Shown here piece by piece: positions 27,276-36,530 of a DNA stretch of 64,000 bases. The position numbers and the translations under genes were made by a program. The DNA is from Sneathiella limimaris (GTDB lineage: Bacteria > Pseudomonadota > Alphaproteobacteria > Sneathiellales > Sneathiellaceae): contig NZ_JABBYJ010000001.1 in assembly GCF_012932565.1 (NCBI RefSeq), forward strand, positions 186,001-250,000, given 5' to 3'. The number at the start of each line of letters is the position of its first letter. The stretch's first letter is position 1. The notes under the pieces were generated by a model, which worked only from the letters and a program-made list of their open reading frames with translations, searched no databases and had not been told where the DNA came from.

Positions 27276-28574
27276 ATGTGTCCTTCCGAAACTAAAGATA
27301 TTGAAGCGATCATGAATGAAATGGGGCAGCGCGCCAAGGCTGCTTCCCAACAGCTAGCGAATGCTCCGACCGAACAAAAAAACGCAGCATTAAAAGCCGC
27401 GGCCAGATCACTCATAGAAAATACACAGCATATCATGGAAGAAAACAGCAAAGACATGGATGCTGTCAATCAACGTCCGGATTATAAGGACTCTTACAAA
27501 GATCGCCTGAAGCTGGATAAAGATCGAATAAAAGCTATGGCAGATGGATTGGAGGATATCGCAAAATTGAACGACCCTGTCGGTGAAGTCATTGCAAATC
27601 TGACCCCTCGCAATCGTGACCTCACGATTGAGCGCGTCCGCGTTCCTCTCGGCGTTATTGGGATTATTTACGAATCCCGACCAAACGTAACAGCAGATGC
27701 AGGCGCATTATGCTTGAAATCCGGCAACGCCTGTATTTTGCGCGGTGGGTCCGATAGCTTTCATTCTAGCCGAGCCATACTGGGATGCCTTCAGAACGGA
27801 CTTAAAGAAGCCGGGCTAGATCCAAACTGCATCCAGCTTATTCCGACCACGGATAGGGCCGCTGTGGGCAAATTATTGACCATGACAGATACAGTTGATG
27901 TCATTGTACCCAGAGGTGGGCGTGGCCTGATTGAGCGTATTCAGAGAGAAAGTAAGATCCCCGTTTTCTCACACCTAGACGGCCTGGTACATATATATTT
28001 AGATAAAGAAGCTGATCCAAAAAAAGCGTTAGACGTGATTTGGGACGCTAAATTGCGGCGGACTGGTATTTGTGGTGCGTTGGAAACTTTATTAATTCAT
28101 GAAGATGTAGCATTCACTTTTGCTCCCAGCATCATTGAAGAACTACTGAAATCCGGATGCGAAATTCGTGGTGATGATATTATTCAATCCATGGACGAAA
28201 GAGTTAAAAAGGCGACAGAAGAAGACTGGAAGACAGAGTATCTGGACAAAATCCTTTCTGTAAGAGTTGTCTCTGGTCTCGAAGAAGCCATGCATCATAT
28301 CGAAACTTATGGTTCTCACCACACTGACTGTATCATTACTGAAAACGACGCAGTAGCCACCCAATTTCTAAACGAGGTGAATAGTGCGATTGTTGTACGT
28401 AACGCCTCCACCCAGTTTGCGGATGGTGGTGAATTTGGTATGGGGGCTGAAATCGGTATCAGTACTGGCAAAATGCACGCTCGTGGACCTGTCGGAGTGG
28501 AACAACTGACAACCTTTAAATATAAGGTTATCGGCGATGGGACTACTCGAGGAATACCACATTCGAAAAAGTAA
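27276..28574 (+). CDS. proA: Gamma-glutamyl phosphate reductase
   Basis: 432-residue NADPH-dependent aldehyde-dehydrogenase-family enzyme that reduces glutamyl-5-phosphate to the semialdehyde. Landmarks are VPLGVIGIIYESRPNVTADA (about 127-146), CLKSGNACILRGGSDSFHS and the catalytic cysteine in LRRTGICGALETLL. AGGGA lies about 8 bases before ATG 27276; ATG 27312 is a possible shorter start. It works with ProB upstream and precedes nadD by 2 bases. Confidence 0.96.
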   Translation: MCPSETKDIEAIMNEMGQRAKAASQQLANAPTEQKNAALKAAARSLIENTQHIMEENSKDMDAVNQRPDYKDSYKDRLKLDKDRIKAMADGLEDIAKLNDPVGEVIANLTPRNRDLTIERVRVPLGVIGIIYESRPNVTADAGALCLKSGNACILRGGSDSFHSSRAILGCLQNGLKEAGLDPNCIQLIPTTDRAAVGKLLTMTDTVDVIVPRGGRGLIERIQRESKIPVFSHLDGLVHIYLDKEADPKKALDVIWDAKLRRTGICGALETLLIHEDVAFTFAPSIIEELLKSGCEIRGDDIIQSMDERVKKATEEDWKTEYLDKILSVRVVSGLEEAMHHIETYGSHHTDCIITENDAVATQFLNEVNSAIVVRNASTQFADGGEFGMGAEIGISTGKMHARGPVGVEQLTTFKYKVIGDGTTRGIPHSKK

Positions 28575-28576
28575 CT

Positions 28577-29185
28577 GTGTCAAATAAACGCAAAATAGGA
28601 CTTCTGGGCGGGTCATTTAACCCCGCCCACGAAGGACATCTTTATATCAGCAAAATTGCCCTCACAGCTCTTGGGCTGGATGAGGTTTGGTGGCTTGTCT
28701 CTCCGCAAAATCCGTTGAAATCGGGTGCAGAAACAGCGGGCTATGAAACGCGCCTGCATAATGCGCAAAAGCTGATCAAAGATCACCGAATTAAAGTTTC
28801 CGATTTTGAACAAAAAGTTGGGCAAACTTATACAGCAAAAACCCTTCAAGCCTTGAAACGATGCTATCCGGACATCACGTTTGTTTGGCTTATGGGTGCT
28901 GATAACTTGCAGCAGATTCCTAAATGGCATCAATGGCATAGCATTTTCAAGTCATGCCCTATCGCGGTGTTTGACCGGCCAGGTTACACGTATCAGGCTC
29001 TCAACGGAAAAGCGGCACACCGATATCGGCATTGTCGAAAATATGCCGCAAGCTGGGGGCGGCCTACCCCAAATTTTGCCAATCAATCCACCCCATCATG
29101 GATCTTTGTCACACACACTAAACATAAGTTGAGTAGTAGCTATATAAGAAAAACTGCAACAAATGCAGGAAAAGCTTGCTCTTAA
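28577..29185 (+). CDS. nadD: Nicotinate-nucleotide adenylyltransferase
   Basis: 202-residue nucleotidyltransferase making deamido-NAD from nicotinate mononucleotide and ATP. The GxFxPxHxGH motif is present as GGSFNPAHEGH (about 10-20), VWWLVSPQNPLK and FVWLMGADNLQQIPKW follow, and SSSYIRKT near the end is the ISSTxIR motif. The start is GTG, 2 bases after proA, with no clear ribosome-binding site, suggesting translational coupling. rsfS is next, the usual order. Confidence 0.94.
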   Translation: MSNKRKIGLLGGSFNPAHEGHLYISKIALTALGLDEVWWLVSPQNPLKSGAETAGYETRLHNAQKLIKDHRIKVSDFEQKVGQTYTAKTLQALKRCYPDITFVWLMGADNLQQIPKWHQWHSIFKSCPIAVFDRPGYTYQALNGKAAHRYRHCRKYAASWGRPTPNFANQSTPSWIFVTHTKHKLSSSYIRKTATNAGKACS

Positions 29186-29249
29186 GCTGAAAAATAACCA
29201 CATTATATTTGTTAGACCCAACCCAATACGGGAGTTAAGTAGACATTAA

Positions 29250-29609
29250 ATGAGCGTTTCAACAACTGTACCTTCTAATCTCCGCGACCTTGTCCAGAAT
29301 TGCCTGGAGGACGACAAAGCGGAAGACGTAGTTCTTATTGACCTTGCAGGCAAAACCTCCTTCGCAGATTACATGATCATCGCAAATGGCCGTTCAACCC
29401 GCCAAGTTGGTGCCATGGCTGATCATTTGAAAGATCGCATCAAGGAAGCTGGTTTTGGTATCGCCCAAATTGAGGGCCAGGCGAATTGTGACTGGGTTCT
29501 GGTCGATGCCGGCGACGTCATTGTTCATCTGTTCCGTCCGGAAGTTCGGGAATTTTATAATCTCGAGAAAATCTGGGCACCGATGGCTGCGAGTGAAATG
29601 ATCAGTTAG
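29250..29609 (+). CDS. rsfS: Ribosome silencing factor RsfS
   Basis: 119-residue RsfS/Iojap protein, which binds L14 and blocks subunit joining when nutrients are scarce. The core DDKAEDVVLIDLAGKTSFAD is at about 21-40, ANGRSTRQVGAMADHL at about 46-61, and GQANCDWVLVDAGDVIVHLF follows. GGGAG lies upstream of the ATG. It is flanked by nadD and rlmH as in many bacteria. Confidence 0.95.
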   Translation: MSVSTTVPSNLRDLVQNCLEDDKAEDVVLIDLAGKTSFADYMIIANGRSTRQVGAMADHLKDRIKEAGFGIAQIEGQANCDWVLVDAGDVIVHLFRPEVREFYNLEKIWAPMAASEMIS

Positions 29610-29615
29610 TCAGGC

Positions 29616-29631
29616 GGACGCTTTGGCGTCC
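29616..29631. other. Small hairpin between rsfS and rlmH
   Basis: GGACGC and GCGTCC are inverted around TTTG, a 6-bp stem directly after the rsfS stop and before the rlmH ribosome-binding site GCAGGAG. It may influence message stability or rlmH translation; it lacks a T run and is not a terminator. Confidence 0.4.
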
Positions 29632-29649
29632 CCGGCAGGAGAGTAGAGA

Positions 29650-30108
29650 ATGCGCCTGACAATCGCAAGCGTGGGCCGCTTCAAGGGTGGCCCGCTGCAG
29701 GAGCTTTTTACGGAATATGCCAGCCGAACCCCATGGGATCTGACACTCAAAGAGGTTGAGGAAAAAAAACCGCTGAAAGGGGATAAACTGAAAACCCGTG
29801 AAGCGGAATTACTTATGAAAGCAATCCCAGCACAGGCCAAAAAAATAGTACTCCATGAAAAAGGTCGAGAGCTTTCAAGCGTTGAATTTGCTAAGCTTTT
29901 GGCGGATTTCGCAACTGATGGCGTCCAAGATGTCGCCTTTCTAATTGGAGGAGCTGATGGACATGCAAAGAACACACTTGATACAGCAGACCGGCTTTTA
30001 TCTTTGGGTAAAATGACCTGGCCGCATTTAATGGTTCGGGGATTGCTCGCAGAACAAATCTACAGAGCCTACTCCATTCAAAGCAATCATCCTTATCACA
30101 GAGCATGA
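29650..30108 (+). CDS. rlmH: 23S rRNA pseudouridine-1915 N3-methyltransferase
   Basis: 152-residue SPOUT methyltransferase that methylates pseudouridine 1915 in helix 69 of 23S rRNA. The knotted SAM-binding C-terminal part is clear: VAFLIGGADGHA (about 96-107), LLSLGKMTWPHLMVRGLLAE and QIYRAYSIQSNHPYHRA at the end. AGGAG precedes the ATG. Length is normal for the family. Confidence 0.95.
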   Translation: MRLTIASVGRFKGGPLQELFTEYASRTPWDLTLKEVEEKKPLKGDKLKTREAELLMKAIPAQAKKIVLHEKGRELSSVEFAKLLADFATDGVQDVAFLIGGADGHAKNTLDTADRLLSLGKMTWPHLMVRGLLAEQIYRAYSIQSNHPYHRA

Positions 30109-30173
30109 TCTATTCTGGATCAATTGCTTGAAATTAATGGAATTTTATAAACTCTGACTATATAAATCAGACG

Positions 30174-31745
30174 ATGATGAATAACTTGACGGCTACCATG
30201 AAAAAACTGGTTCTTTTATGCATTCTCGACGGTTGGGGATACAGTAAATCCAAGGTCGATAACGCAATTGCACAAGGAAATACGCCCAACTGGGACCAAT
30301 TTGTGAAAGATTGCCCAATGAGCTTTCTGGGAACATCTGGCCTTGATGTGGGTCTACCTGAAGGACAGATGGGGAATTCAGAAGTCGGCCATATGACCAT
30401 CGGTAGTGGACGCGTCATTCTTCAAGATCTCCCGCGTATCAATTCGGATATTCAATCAGGGGCTCTGGCTGAAAACCCTAAGCTTCTTGAGCTGATTGCC
30501 AAACTGAAAGAAACAGGCGGCACCTGCCATATTGCCGGGCTCCTGTCACCGGGTGGTGTACACTCCCATCAAGATCACATACTCGCCCTGGCCAGCATAC
30601 TTGACGATGCAGGCATTAAAGTTGCTATCCATGGATTTATGGATGGACGGGACACTCCACCAACGAGCGGCGCTGGTTTTCTCGAAACCGTCCAGAATGA
30701 GCTGGGCAAGCTCGAGCATGCCTCACTCGCCACCCTTTGCGGACGATATTTTGCAATGGACCGGGACAACAACTGGGACCGTGTCTCTCTTGCCTACAAC
30801 GCCATGTTCCATGCAGAAGGAACTATTGAAGACCTCTCACCAGAGATGCTTTCCTCAGCTTACGAAAATGATGAAAATGATGAATTTCTGAAACCTCGTA
30901 TTTCATCAGGATACGCTGGGATTAAAGATGGTGATGCGTTTTTAGCAGCAAACTTCCGCGCAGACCGGGCTCGGCAACTCTTAACAGCTGTTACGGATCC
31001 AACATTTGATGGGTTCGATCGTAAAACCCAGGCTAAATTGTCTATGGTGTTGGGAATGGTCGAATATTCCGCTAAGCTGGCGGAAGTTATTCCTGCTTTA
31101 TTCCCGCCAGTAGAGGTCAAAAACACCCTTGGCGAAGTTGTCTCCAAAGCTGGAATGACCCAGCTACGAATAGCTGAGACAGAAAAATATGCACATGTGA
31201 CCTTCTTTCTGAATGGGGGGGAAGAGCAAGTGTATGAAGGTGAAGAACGTATTCTGATTCCAAGCCCAAAAGTTGCAACCTATGATCTGCAGCCTGAAAT
31301 GTCCGCACCGGAAGTCAAAGAAAAACTCCTGGAAGCGATTAAAGGGCAAACATTTGACCTGATTGTTGTCAACTTTGCTAATCCAGATATGGTCGGGCAT
31401 ACCGGTGTTATGGATGCTGCCATCAAAGCGGTTGAAACCATCGACGAATGCATTGGAGAGCTTACCAAAGCCATGGATGAAGTGGACGGAACTATGTTCA
31501 TCACTGCCGATCACGGCAATATTGAAATGATGAAAGACCCCAAAACCCACAAGCCCCATACTGCTCACACCACAAATCTAGTTCCGTTTCTGCTGTCTGC
31601 AGGTGACAAGTCTCAGTCCCTCCAAAAAGGGACACTTGCGGATATTGCACCTACATTGCTATCCGTTCTGGGGCTAGACATTCCAGATGAAATGTCCGGG
31701 AAAACTCTTTTGGCCCCGGCATTGAAGAGCCGTGCAGCATCTTGA
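30174..31745 (+). CDS. gpmI: 2,3-bisphosphoglycerate-independent phosphoglycerate mutase
   Basis: 523-residue manganese-dependent enzyme interconverting 3- and 2-phosphoglycerate. CILDGWGYS (about 14-22) is the first metal site; GNSEVGHMTIGSGR (about 66-79) holds the phospho-serine; GFMDGRDTPP, NFRADRARQL, NFANPDMVGHTG and FITADHGNIEMM complete the metal and substrate sites. Two ATGs at 30174/30177 and another at 30198 (MKKLVLL) are possible starts; the last fits family N-termini. The end overlaps the EnvC gene by 14 bases. Confidence 0.95.
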   Translation: MMNNLTATMKKLVLLCILDGWGYSKSKVDNAIAQGNTPNWDQFVKDCPMSFLGTSGLDVGLPEGQMGNSEVGHMTIGSGRVILQDLPRINSDIQSGALAENPKLLELIAKLKETGGTCHIAGLLSPGGVHSHQDHILALASILDDAGIKVAIHGFMDGRDTPPTSGAGFLETVQNELGKLEHASLATLCGRYFAMDRDNNWDRVSLAYNAMFHAEGTIEDLSPEMLSSAYENDENDEFLKPRISSGYAGIKDGDAFLAANFRADRARQLLTAVTDPTFDGFDRKTQAKLSMVLGMVEYSAKLAEVIPALFPPVEVKNTLGEVVSKAGMTQLRIAETEKYAHVTFFLNGGEEQVYEGEERILIPSPKVATYDLQPEMSAPEVKEKLLEAIKGQTFDLIVVNFANPDMVGHTGVMDAAIKAVETIDECIGELTKAMDEVDGTMFITADHGNIEMMKDPKTHKPHTAHTTNLVPFLLSAGDKSQSLQKGTLADIAPTLLSVLGLDIPDEMSGKTLLAPALKSRAAS

Positions 31746-33102
31746 GAAAATAAAAACTCTCCTTTGCCTGTCGGTGCTGACGGGACTAATTTCACTCGCC
31801 GCCAGCACCGCTCTTGCGGAAACTGATCCAACGCAAGAGCTGAAAAGGCTGCACCAACAGCTATCGGCCTCTAATTCCCGTCAGGAAGAAATATCTGGAA
31901 GGCTGAATTTGCTGTCTGGGGAAATTAGAGCCTTAAAAGAAAAATCAGCGCAAATTGCGCTTCGCCTTAATGGCATTGACCAAAAAATGGTGGAAACAGA
32001 GGAACGCCTCGAAGATATTGCCGCAGTAGAGTCGCAAACCCTCCAGATGCTATCACGTCAAAATAAAGGACTGGCCAATACACTGTCTGCACTGTTGCAG
32101 TTAAGCCGGCAACCTGAAGGAAGCCTGATCGGTAGTCCCGAGAATCTGGTGGATACACTCAGGGCAGCAACGTTACTGAAATCTGTTATCCCTTCACTCA
32201 AAGATCAGGCTGAAGAACTGAGCACGCAGCTGGATACACTTGCAGGATTACGGGATGAATATCTGCAAGAGCAGCAAAAATTGGCCACGTTGAGAACATC
32301 TCGTCAAACTGAGCAAGCTGCCTTGAATGAACTTCTAGAAGCAAAGCAGATGGTTCAAGCGGCTTTAAAAAGTCGAAATGTCCGGGAAGAAAAAAAGCAG
32401 GCCTCTTTAAATGCTAAGGCACAGGATCTTGTAGCCCTCCTGTCTCGACTTGAAAAAGAAAAACAAGCTCGCCTGGCCGCAGAACGCAGACGAATAGAAG
32501 CTGAGATCAAAAAACAAGAAGAACTCCGAAAACTGGAACAGGAGCGAAAAGCAAAGGAACTTGCGCTGGCTAAGGAAGAAAAAAACAGCCAAGTAGCAAC
32601 TGCGCCTATTCCTAAACCCATTCCAACCCGTAAGGAAACAGTTGAAGACAAACCTGTGGTCACAGCAAGTTTACCGAAAATTCAAACTGGAGAACCTTTT
32701 TCCAAGATAAAAGGAACACTTCCTTTACCAGTTGGTGGAAAAATTGTGTCTAAATACAATTCATCACCTGAAAGACTGAAAAAGAATGGTATTGTGATTG
32801 AAACACGGGATGGTGCCACAGTAATTTCACCTTATGATGGTCAAATTGCATTTGCTGGACCATTTCGTCACTATGGACTGTTATTGATTATTGACCATGG
32901 AGAAGGGTATCATACACTCCTTGCGGGTCTAGGATCGATTGACGGCGAAGTTGGACAGTTATTGTTGGCCGGTGAACCTGTTGGAACAATGAATGCGGGC
33001 AATCGTGTCAACCCGACACTATATATGGAACTGAGAGTAAAAGGATCGCCGATAAACCCAATCCCTTGGTTAGCGGCAGGTTATAGAAAGGTCAGTGGAT
33101 AA
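31732..33102 (+). CDS. EnvC-like murein hydrolase activator
   Basis: 456-residue periplasmic protein. A signal peptide (about 1-30, cleavage near STALA-ETD) is followed by long coiled coils (about 35-130 and 180-285, rich in K/E/Q/A/R) and a C-terminal LytM/M23 domain (about 335-450). The peptidase metal ligands are missing: the usual HxxxD is NGIVIE and the HxH position reads HTLLAGL, so it should activate amidases rather than cut peptidoglycan itself, as E. coli EnvC does at the septum. GTG start inside gpmI; the stop overlaps the ctpA start (TAATG). Confidence 0.88.
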   Translation: MQHLEKIKTLLCLSVLTGLISLAASTALAETDPTQELKRLHQQLSASNSRQEEISGRLNLLSGEIRALKEKSAQIALRLNGIDQKMVETEERLEDIAAVESQTLQMLSRQNKGLANTLSALLQLSRQPEGSLIGSPENLVDTLRAATLLKSVIPSLKDQAEELSTQLDTLAGLRDEYLQEQQKLATLRTSRQTEQAALNELLEAKQMVQAALKSRNVREEKKQASLNAKAQDLVALLSRLEKEKQARLAAERRRIEAEIKKQEELRKLEQERKAKELALAKEEKNSQVATAPIPKPIPTRKETVEDKPVVTASLPKIQTGEPFSKIKGTLPLPVGGKIVSKYNSSPERLKKNGIVIETRDGATVISPYDGQIAFAGPFRHYGLLLIIDHGEGYHTLLAGLGSIDGEVGQLLLAGEPVGTMNAGNRVNPTLYMELRVKGSPINPIPWLAAGYRKVSG

Positions 33103-34394
33103 TGAGAAATGTTGTTACGTGTTTTCTGGCAGCTGCAGTCATAATCTTGTCGCTGGCAATCCTGACAACACCCAAAACCAAGGTTGAAGCCAGTTCCGAA
33201 ACCTACAAACAACTGAATCTGTTCGGTGATGTGTTCGCGAAAATCCGTGAAGACTATGTAGAAGAGGTAGATGACGCAAAATTGATCGAGGCAGCCATCA
33301 ACGGGATGCTGGCATCACTTGACCCTCATTCCAGCTATCTGAACCCCAAAAATTATTCCGGGATGAAAATCCAGACACGGGGCAAATTTGGCGGACTTGG
33401 TATTGAAGTCACCATGGAAGGAGGCATCATCAAGGTCGTTGCACCAATTGATGATACACCGGCAGCTGCTGCCGGAGTAAAGGCTGGTGACTATATTACG
33501 CATTTGGATGGTGAACCTGTCCTCGGCCTCACTCTTTCTGAAGCTGTTGAACGGATGCGCGGGCTCGTGGACACAGACATCTCTTTGACCATTCGCCGGG
33601 AAGGCCTCAAAGAACCTCTGGAAATCACTATCACACGCGCAATTATCACTGTGCAGTCTGTTCGTGGGCGCCTGGAAGATGACAATCTAATTTATGTTCG
33701 GATTTCAAGTTTTACTGAGCAAACCGATAGCGGACTTCGTAAAACGATTGCTCGATTATCTGAAGAAGCGGGAGAGGAAATCCGCGGTATTATTGTAGAT
33801 CTAAGAAATAATCCTGGTGGCTTGCTGGATCAGGCTATTGCTGTCTCAGATGCATTTCTGACAAAAGGCGAGATTGTTTCCACACGTGGCCGGGATCCAC
33901 AAGACTCTCAACGCTATAATGCAACGCCAGACGATGTTGTCGATGGTAAGCCAATTGTGGTGCTCATTAATGGTGGCTCAGCCAGTGCTTCAGAAATTGT
34001 TGCTGGCGCACTTCAGGATCACCGCCGTGCTGTCGTCCTTGGCACGCAGAGCTTCGGGAAAGGTTCCGTGCAAACAATTGTTCCCCTTCAAGGTAATGGG
34101 GCCATGCGGATGACAACGGCGCGCTATTACACACCGTCCGGAATTTCAATTCAGGCCAAAGGCATTACCCCGGATATTGAGGTCGAACAGGCTAAGTTAG
34201 AAATTCTAGAGCCTCGGTCAAGACGCACAGAAGCTGACCTTCGCAATCACCTGGAAAATGGCGAAGATGAAGAGGGTAAGGCTGGAGAAAAAGCCGATGC
34301 TTCTGAAGCTCAGCCTTTGGAGGATTACCAGTTGCTTCGCGCAAAAGACCTATTGAAGGGCGTATCGCTTTTTGCCAAAAAGGACTTTCAGTAA
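33102..34394 (+). CDS. ctpA: S41-family carboxy-terminal processing protease CtpA
   Basis: 430-residue periplasmic serine protease. A signal anchor (about 1-28) is followed by the N-terminal helical part, a PDZ domain (about 88-170; GGLGIEVTMEGGIIKVVAPI) and the S41 catalytic domain. The nucleophile is in GGSASASEIVAGAL (about 292-305) and the general-base lysine in GTQSFGKGSVQT (about 316-327). The C-terminal 60 residues are charged and acidic. It lies between envC and a divergent polysaccharide deacetylase, an arrangement linked to cell-wall remodelling and division. Confidence 0.94.
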   Translation: MRNVVTCFLAAAVIILSLAILTTPKTKVEASSETYKQLNLFGDVFAKIREDYVEEVDDAKLIEAAINGMLASLDPHSSYLNPKNYSGMKIQTRGKFGGLGIEVTMEGGIIKVVAPIDDTPAAAAGVKAGDYITHLDGEPVLGLTLSEAVERMRGLVDTDISLTIRREGLKEPLEITITRAIITVQSVRGRLEDDNLIYVRISSFTEQTDSGLRKTIARLSEEAGEEIRGIIVDLRNNPGGLLDQAIAVSDAFLTKGEIVSTRGRDPQDSQRYNATPDDVVDGKPIVVLINGGSASASEIVAGALQDHRRAVVLGTQSFGKGSVQTIVPLQGNGAMRMTTARYYTPSGISIQAKGITPDIEVEQAKLEILEPRSRRTEADLRNHLENGEDEEGKAGEKADASEAQPLEDYQLLRAKDLLKGVSLFAKKDFQ

Positions 34395-34432
34395 TTCTGA
34401 ACCCTTTGGACAATAAGTGAACATTTCAGGCA

Positions 34433-35896
34433 ATGTTTAAAAAAGACAAACCGGCAGTATCGTCTGACAGGGAGAGTTTTTCGATGCTGCCCGTTTTTTA
34501 TGGGCTGCTGCTTGCCGCAATCGCTGGCCTAGCTGGCTGGCTGTCATATCTCGATTATAAAAATCCCACTACAACGCAAGAGCCGTCTGCGATAGTAGAG
34601 ATTGCACCTGTAATGTTGGCAGAGACAACCTCCAATCCAGATAAGAGTGAAGACCAGAAACCTTCAACTGAAGAAACTGCAGACGTTCCCAGCGAAGCAC
34701 CTCCTCCCTCTTCTACGGTAGAATCTATAGATCAAGCAGAGCAAAAACCAACCACGGTTGCAGAAAACACTCCTGATCCAAATTCCTCCGAAAAGTATGA
34801 AGAGGAGAAAGCAGAAGACACAGAAGCACCCCACGAAGGTTTAAATTCAGAGATCTCTGAGGGCCAACCTGATGATGAAGAGGATAAACTCACTTCCGCT
34901 AAATCTCAGGAACCTGAAAAAGCTCCCTCAACTCTAGAGCCCCAAAGCCCAGAACCTTCCCAAGAGTCTAGCGAGAAAGCTACGGAAGAAACAAAAAAAG
35001 ACCTTCAAGAAAACCAAGTGATTGCATCTGTAGATCCCGACACCGCAAAAAAGTTTGAGGTTGAAAAAGTTCCTGAAGGAGGAAAAATCGCGTTAGCGCC
35101 TGCACCTGATCCGGATTTGACGAAACGTTCTGATTTTGGCTTATTGCCAATCATCAGTCCCGCTGGCAAGGTCCCTTGGCGGACATATGCCCGACCTTTC
35201 GTTGACCCGTTGGATCGTCCTAGGATTGCCATTGTGATGAGTGATATGGGCATGAGCACTTCTGCAACCCAAACTGCCATCCAAAAGCTTCCAGGAGCGA
35301 TAACCTTATCCTTCAACCCGTATGCGAGAAATTTACAAGACTGGATCAATCAGGCTCGGGCTGCCGGCCACGAAGTTTTGCTTCAGCTCCCGATGGAGCC
35401 AATGGGATATCCTAAGAACGATCCTGGCCCTCATAGTTTGCTGACAAGTTTGACAGATCGGGAAAACCTAAATCGTTTAGACTGGATGCTAGGGCGATTT
35501 ACAGGTTATTCAGGTGTCACTAATCAAATGGGCTCTCGGTTTACGTCCTCTGCAACCGATATTGAGCCAATTTTGAATGTGCTGAACGAGCGTGGTTTAT
35601 TGTTCCTAGATGGCAGGACATCTTCAAAAAGTGTAGCAAGCCGAGTTGCCTCATCCATAAACATGCCTGTTTCTGTTAACAATCGTTTCTTGGATAACAA
35701 AGCGGATCGGGCGACAATCGATGCACGCCTTGCAGACTTGGAAAGAATTGCGCGCTATACCGGAACAGCTGTGGGAGTTGGCTACCCTTATCCCGTCACC
35801 CTCGAACGTCTCGCTGTGTGGGCGCAAACTCTAAACCGCAAAGGATTGGTTTTGGCCCCGATTTCGGCAACCGTCAACAGACAGGAAATCCGATGA
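34433..35896 (+). CDS. Divergent polysaccharide deacetylase family protein
   Basis: 487-residue envelope protein. One membrane segment (about 20-40) anchors it. A long acidic, Pro/Glu/Ser/Thr-rich linker covers about 45-215. The globular domain (about 255-485) is of the divergent polysaccharide deacetylase (DUF610/YibQ-like) family: RIAIVMSDMGMSTSATQTAI, ITLSFNPYARNLQDWINQAR, EVLLQLPMEP, GPHSLLTSLT and GLLFLDGRTSS. The enzymatic role is unproven in this family. It ends with a 4-base ATGA overlap with rppH. The unusually long linker could span the peptidoglycan layer. Confidence 0.85.
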   Translation: MFKKDKPAVSSDRESFSMLPVFYGLLLAAIAGLAGWLSYLDYKNPTTTQEPSAIVEIAPVMLAETTSNPDKSEDQKPSTEETADVPSEAPPPSSTVESIDQAEQKPTTVAENTPDPNSSEKYEEEKAEDTEAPHEGLNSEISEGQPDDEEDKLTSAKSQEPEKAPSTLEPQSPEPSQESSEKATEETKKDLQENQVIASVDPDTAKKFEVEKVPEGGKIALAPAPDPDLTKRSDFGLLPIISPAGKVPWRTYARPFVDPLDRPRIAIVMSDMGMSTSATQTAIQKLPGAITLSFNPYARNLQDWINQARAAGHEVLLQLPMEPMGYPKNDPGPHSLLTSLTDRENLNRLDWMLGRFTGYSGVTNQMGSRFTSSATDIEPILNVLNERGLLFLDGRTSSKSVASRVASSINMPVSVNNRFLDNKADRATIDARLADLERIARYTGTAVGVGYPYPVTLERLAVWAQTLNRKGLVLAPISATVNRQEIR

Positions 35897-36363
35897 CACC
35901 CCAACAAAATCTACCCTATCGTCCCTGTGCGGGGATTATGCTGATTAATGACCAAGCCCAGATTTTTGTGGGAAAACGCATTGATATGCAGAGCGAGCAT
36001 TGGCAGATGCCACAGGGTGGTATTGACCCCGGCGAGGATCCTCTGGAAGCCGCCAAGCGGGAACTTTTGGAGGAAATCGGTACCGACAAAGCAGAGCTTG
36101 TTAAAGAAATACCGAACTGGCTCACTTATGATCTTCCCGACCACTTGATCGGAAAAGTCTGGAAGGGCCGGTATCGTGGTCAAAAACAACGCTGGTTTCT
36201 CTTTCGGTTTACCGGTGAAGATCAGGACATTGATTTAGAAACAGAACATCCAGAATTCTCAGAATGGAAGTGGACTTCCAAATCAGACCTAGTAAACCAA
36301 ATAGTTCCATTTAAGCGAGACATATATATTCGAATCGTAAATCACTTCGATTCGCACATATGA
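35893..36363 (+). CDS. rppH: RNA pyrophosphohydrolase
   Basis: 156-residue Nudix hydrolase that removes pyrophosphate from 5' ends of mRNA and starts decay. The Nudix box GGIDPGEDPLEAAKRELLEE (about 41-60), QMPQGG before it and YRGQKQRWFLFRFTG after it are characteristic of RppH. ATG 35893 overlaps the previous stop (ATGA), and the protein starts at the family position; the longer open frame upstream is not used. It ends the long plus-strand run that began at rplU. Confidence 0.93.
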   Translation: MTPQQNLPYRPCAGIMLINDQAQIFVGKRIDMQSEHWQMPQGGIDPGEDPLEAAKRELLEEIGTDKAELVKEIPNWLTYDLPDHLIGKVWKGRYRGQKQRWFLFRFTGEDQDIDLETEHPEFSEWKWTSKSDLVNQIVPFKRDIYIRIVNHFDSHI

Positions 36364-36416
36364 CCCCCAAATAATCGCATAACGAGAATTAAATTTATCG
36401 CCAATATTGGGGAAAG

Positions 36417-36425
36417 TTATCCACA
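36417..36425 (+). promoter_or_regulatory. Perfect DnaA box
   Basis: TTATCCACA matches the strict DnaA nonamer TTATNCACA. It is about 90 bases upstream of the CtrA site and 250 bases upstream of the gene. A single box is not an origin, but DnaA also acts as a transcription factor in alphaproteobacteria. Confidence 0.5.
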
Positions 36426-36513
36426 GACCCCACAATATGTAGTACTTCTTGCACTTTTTGGAGCCGAAACAATTTAAGTTGTTGTTTTTGTAAAAAATTT
36501 TTACCTATACTTA

Positions 36514-36530
36514 TTAACAGTTTGTTAACC
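36514..36530 (+). promoter_or_regulatory. CtrA-type binding site
   Basis: TTAACAGTTTGTTAACC is an exact TTAA-N7-TTAAC match to the CtrA consensus. It lies about 150 bases upstream of the PilZ-methyltransferase start, where a long leader or promoter would be. CtrA controls motility and cell-cycle genes throughout alphaproteobacteria. Confidence 0.7.
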
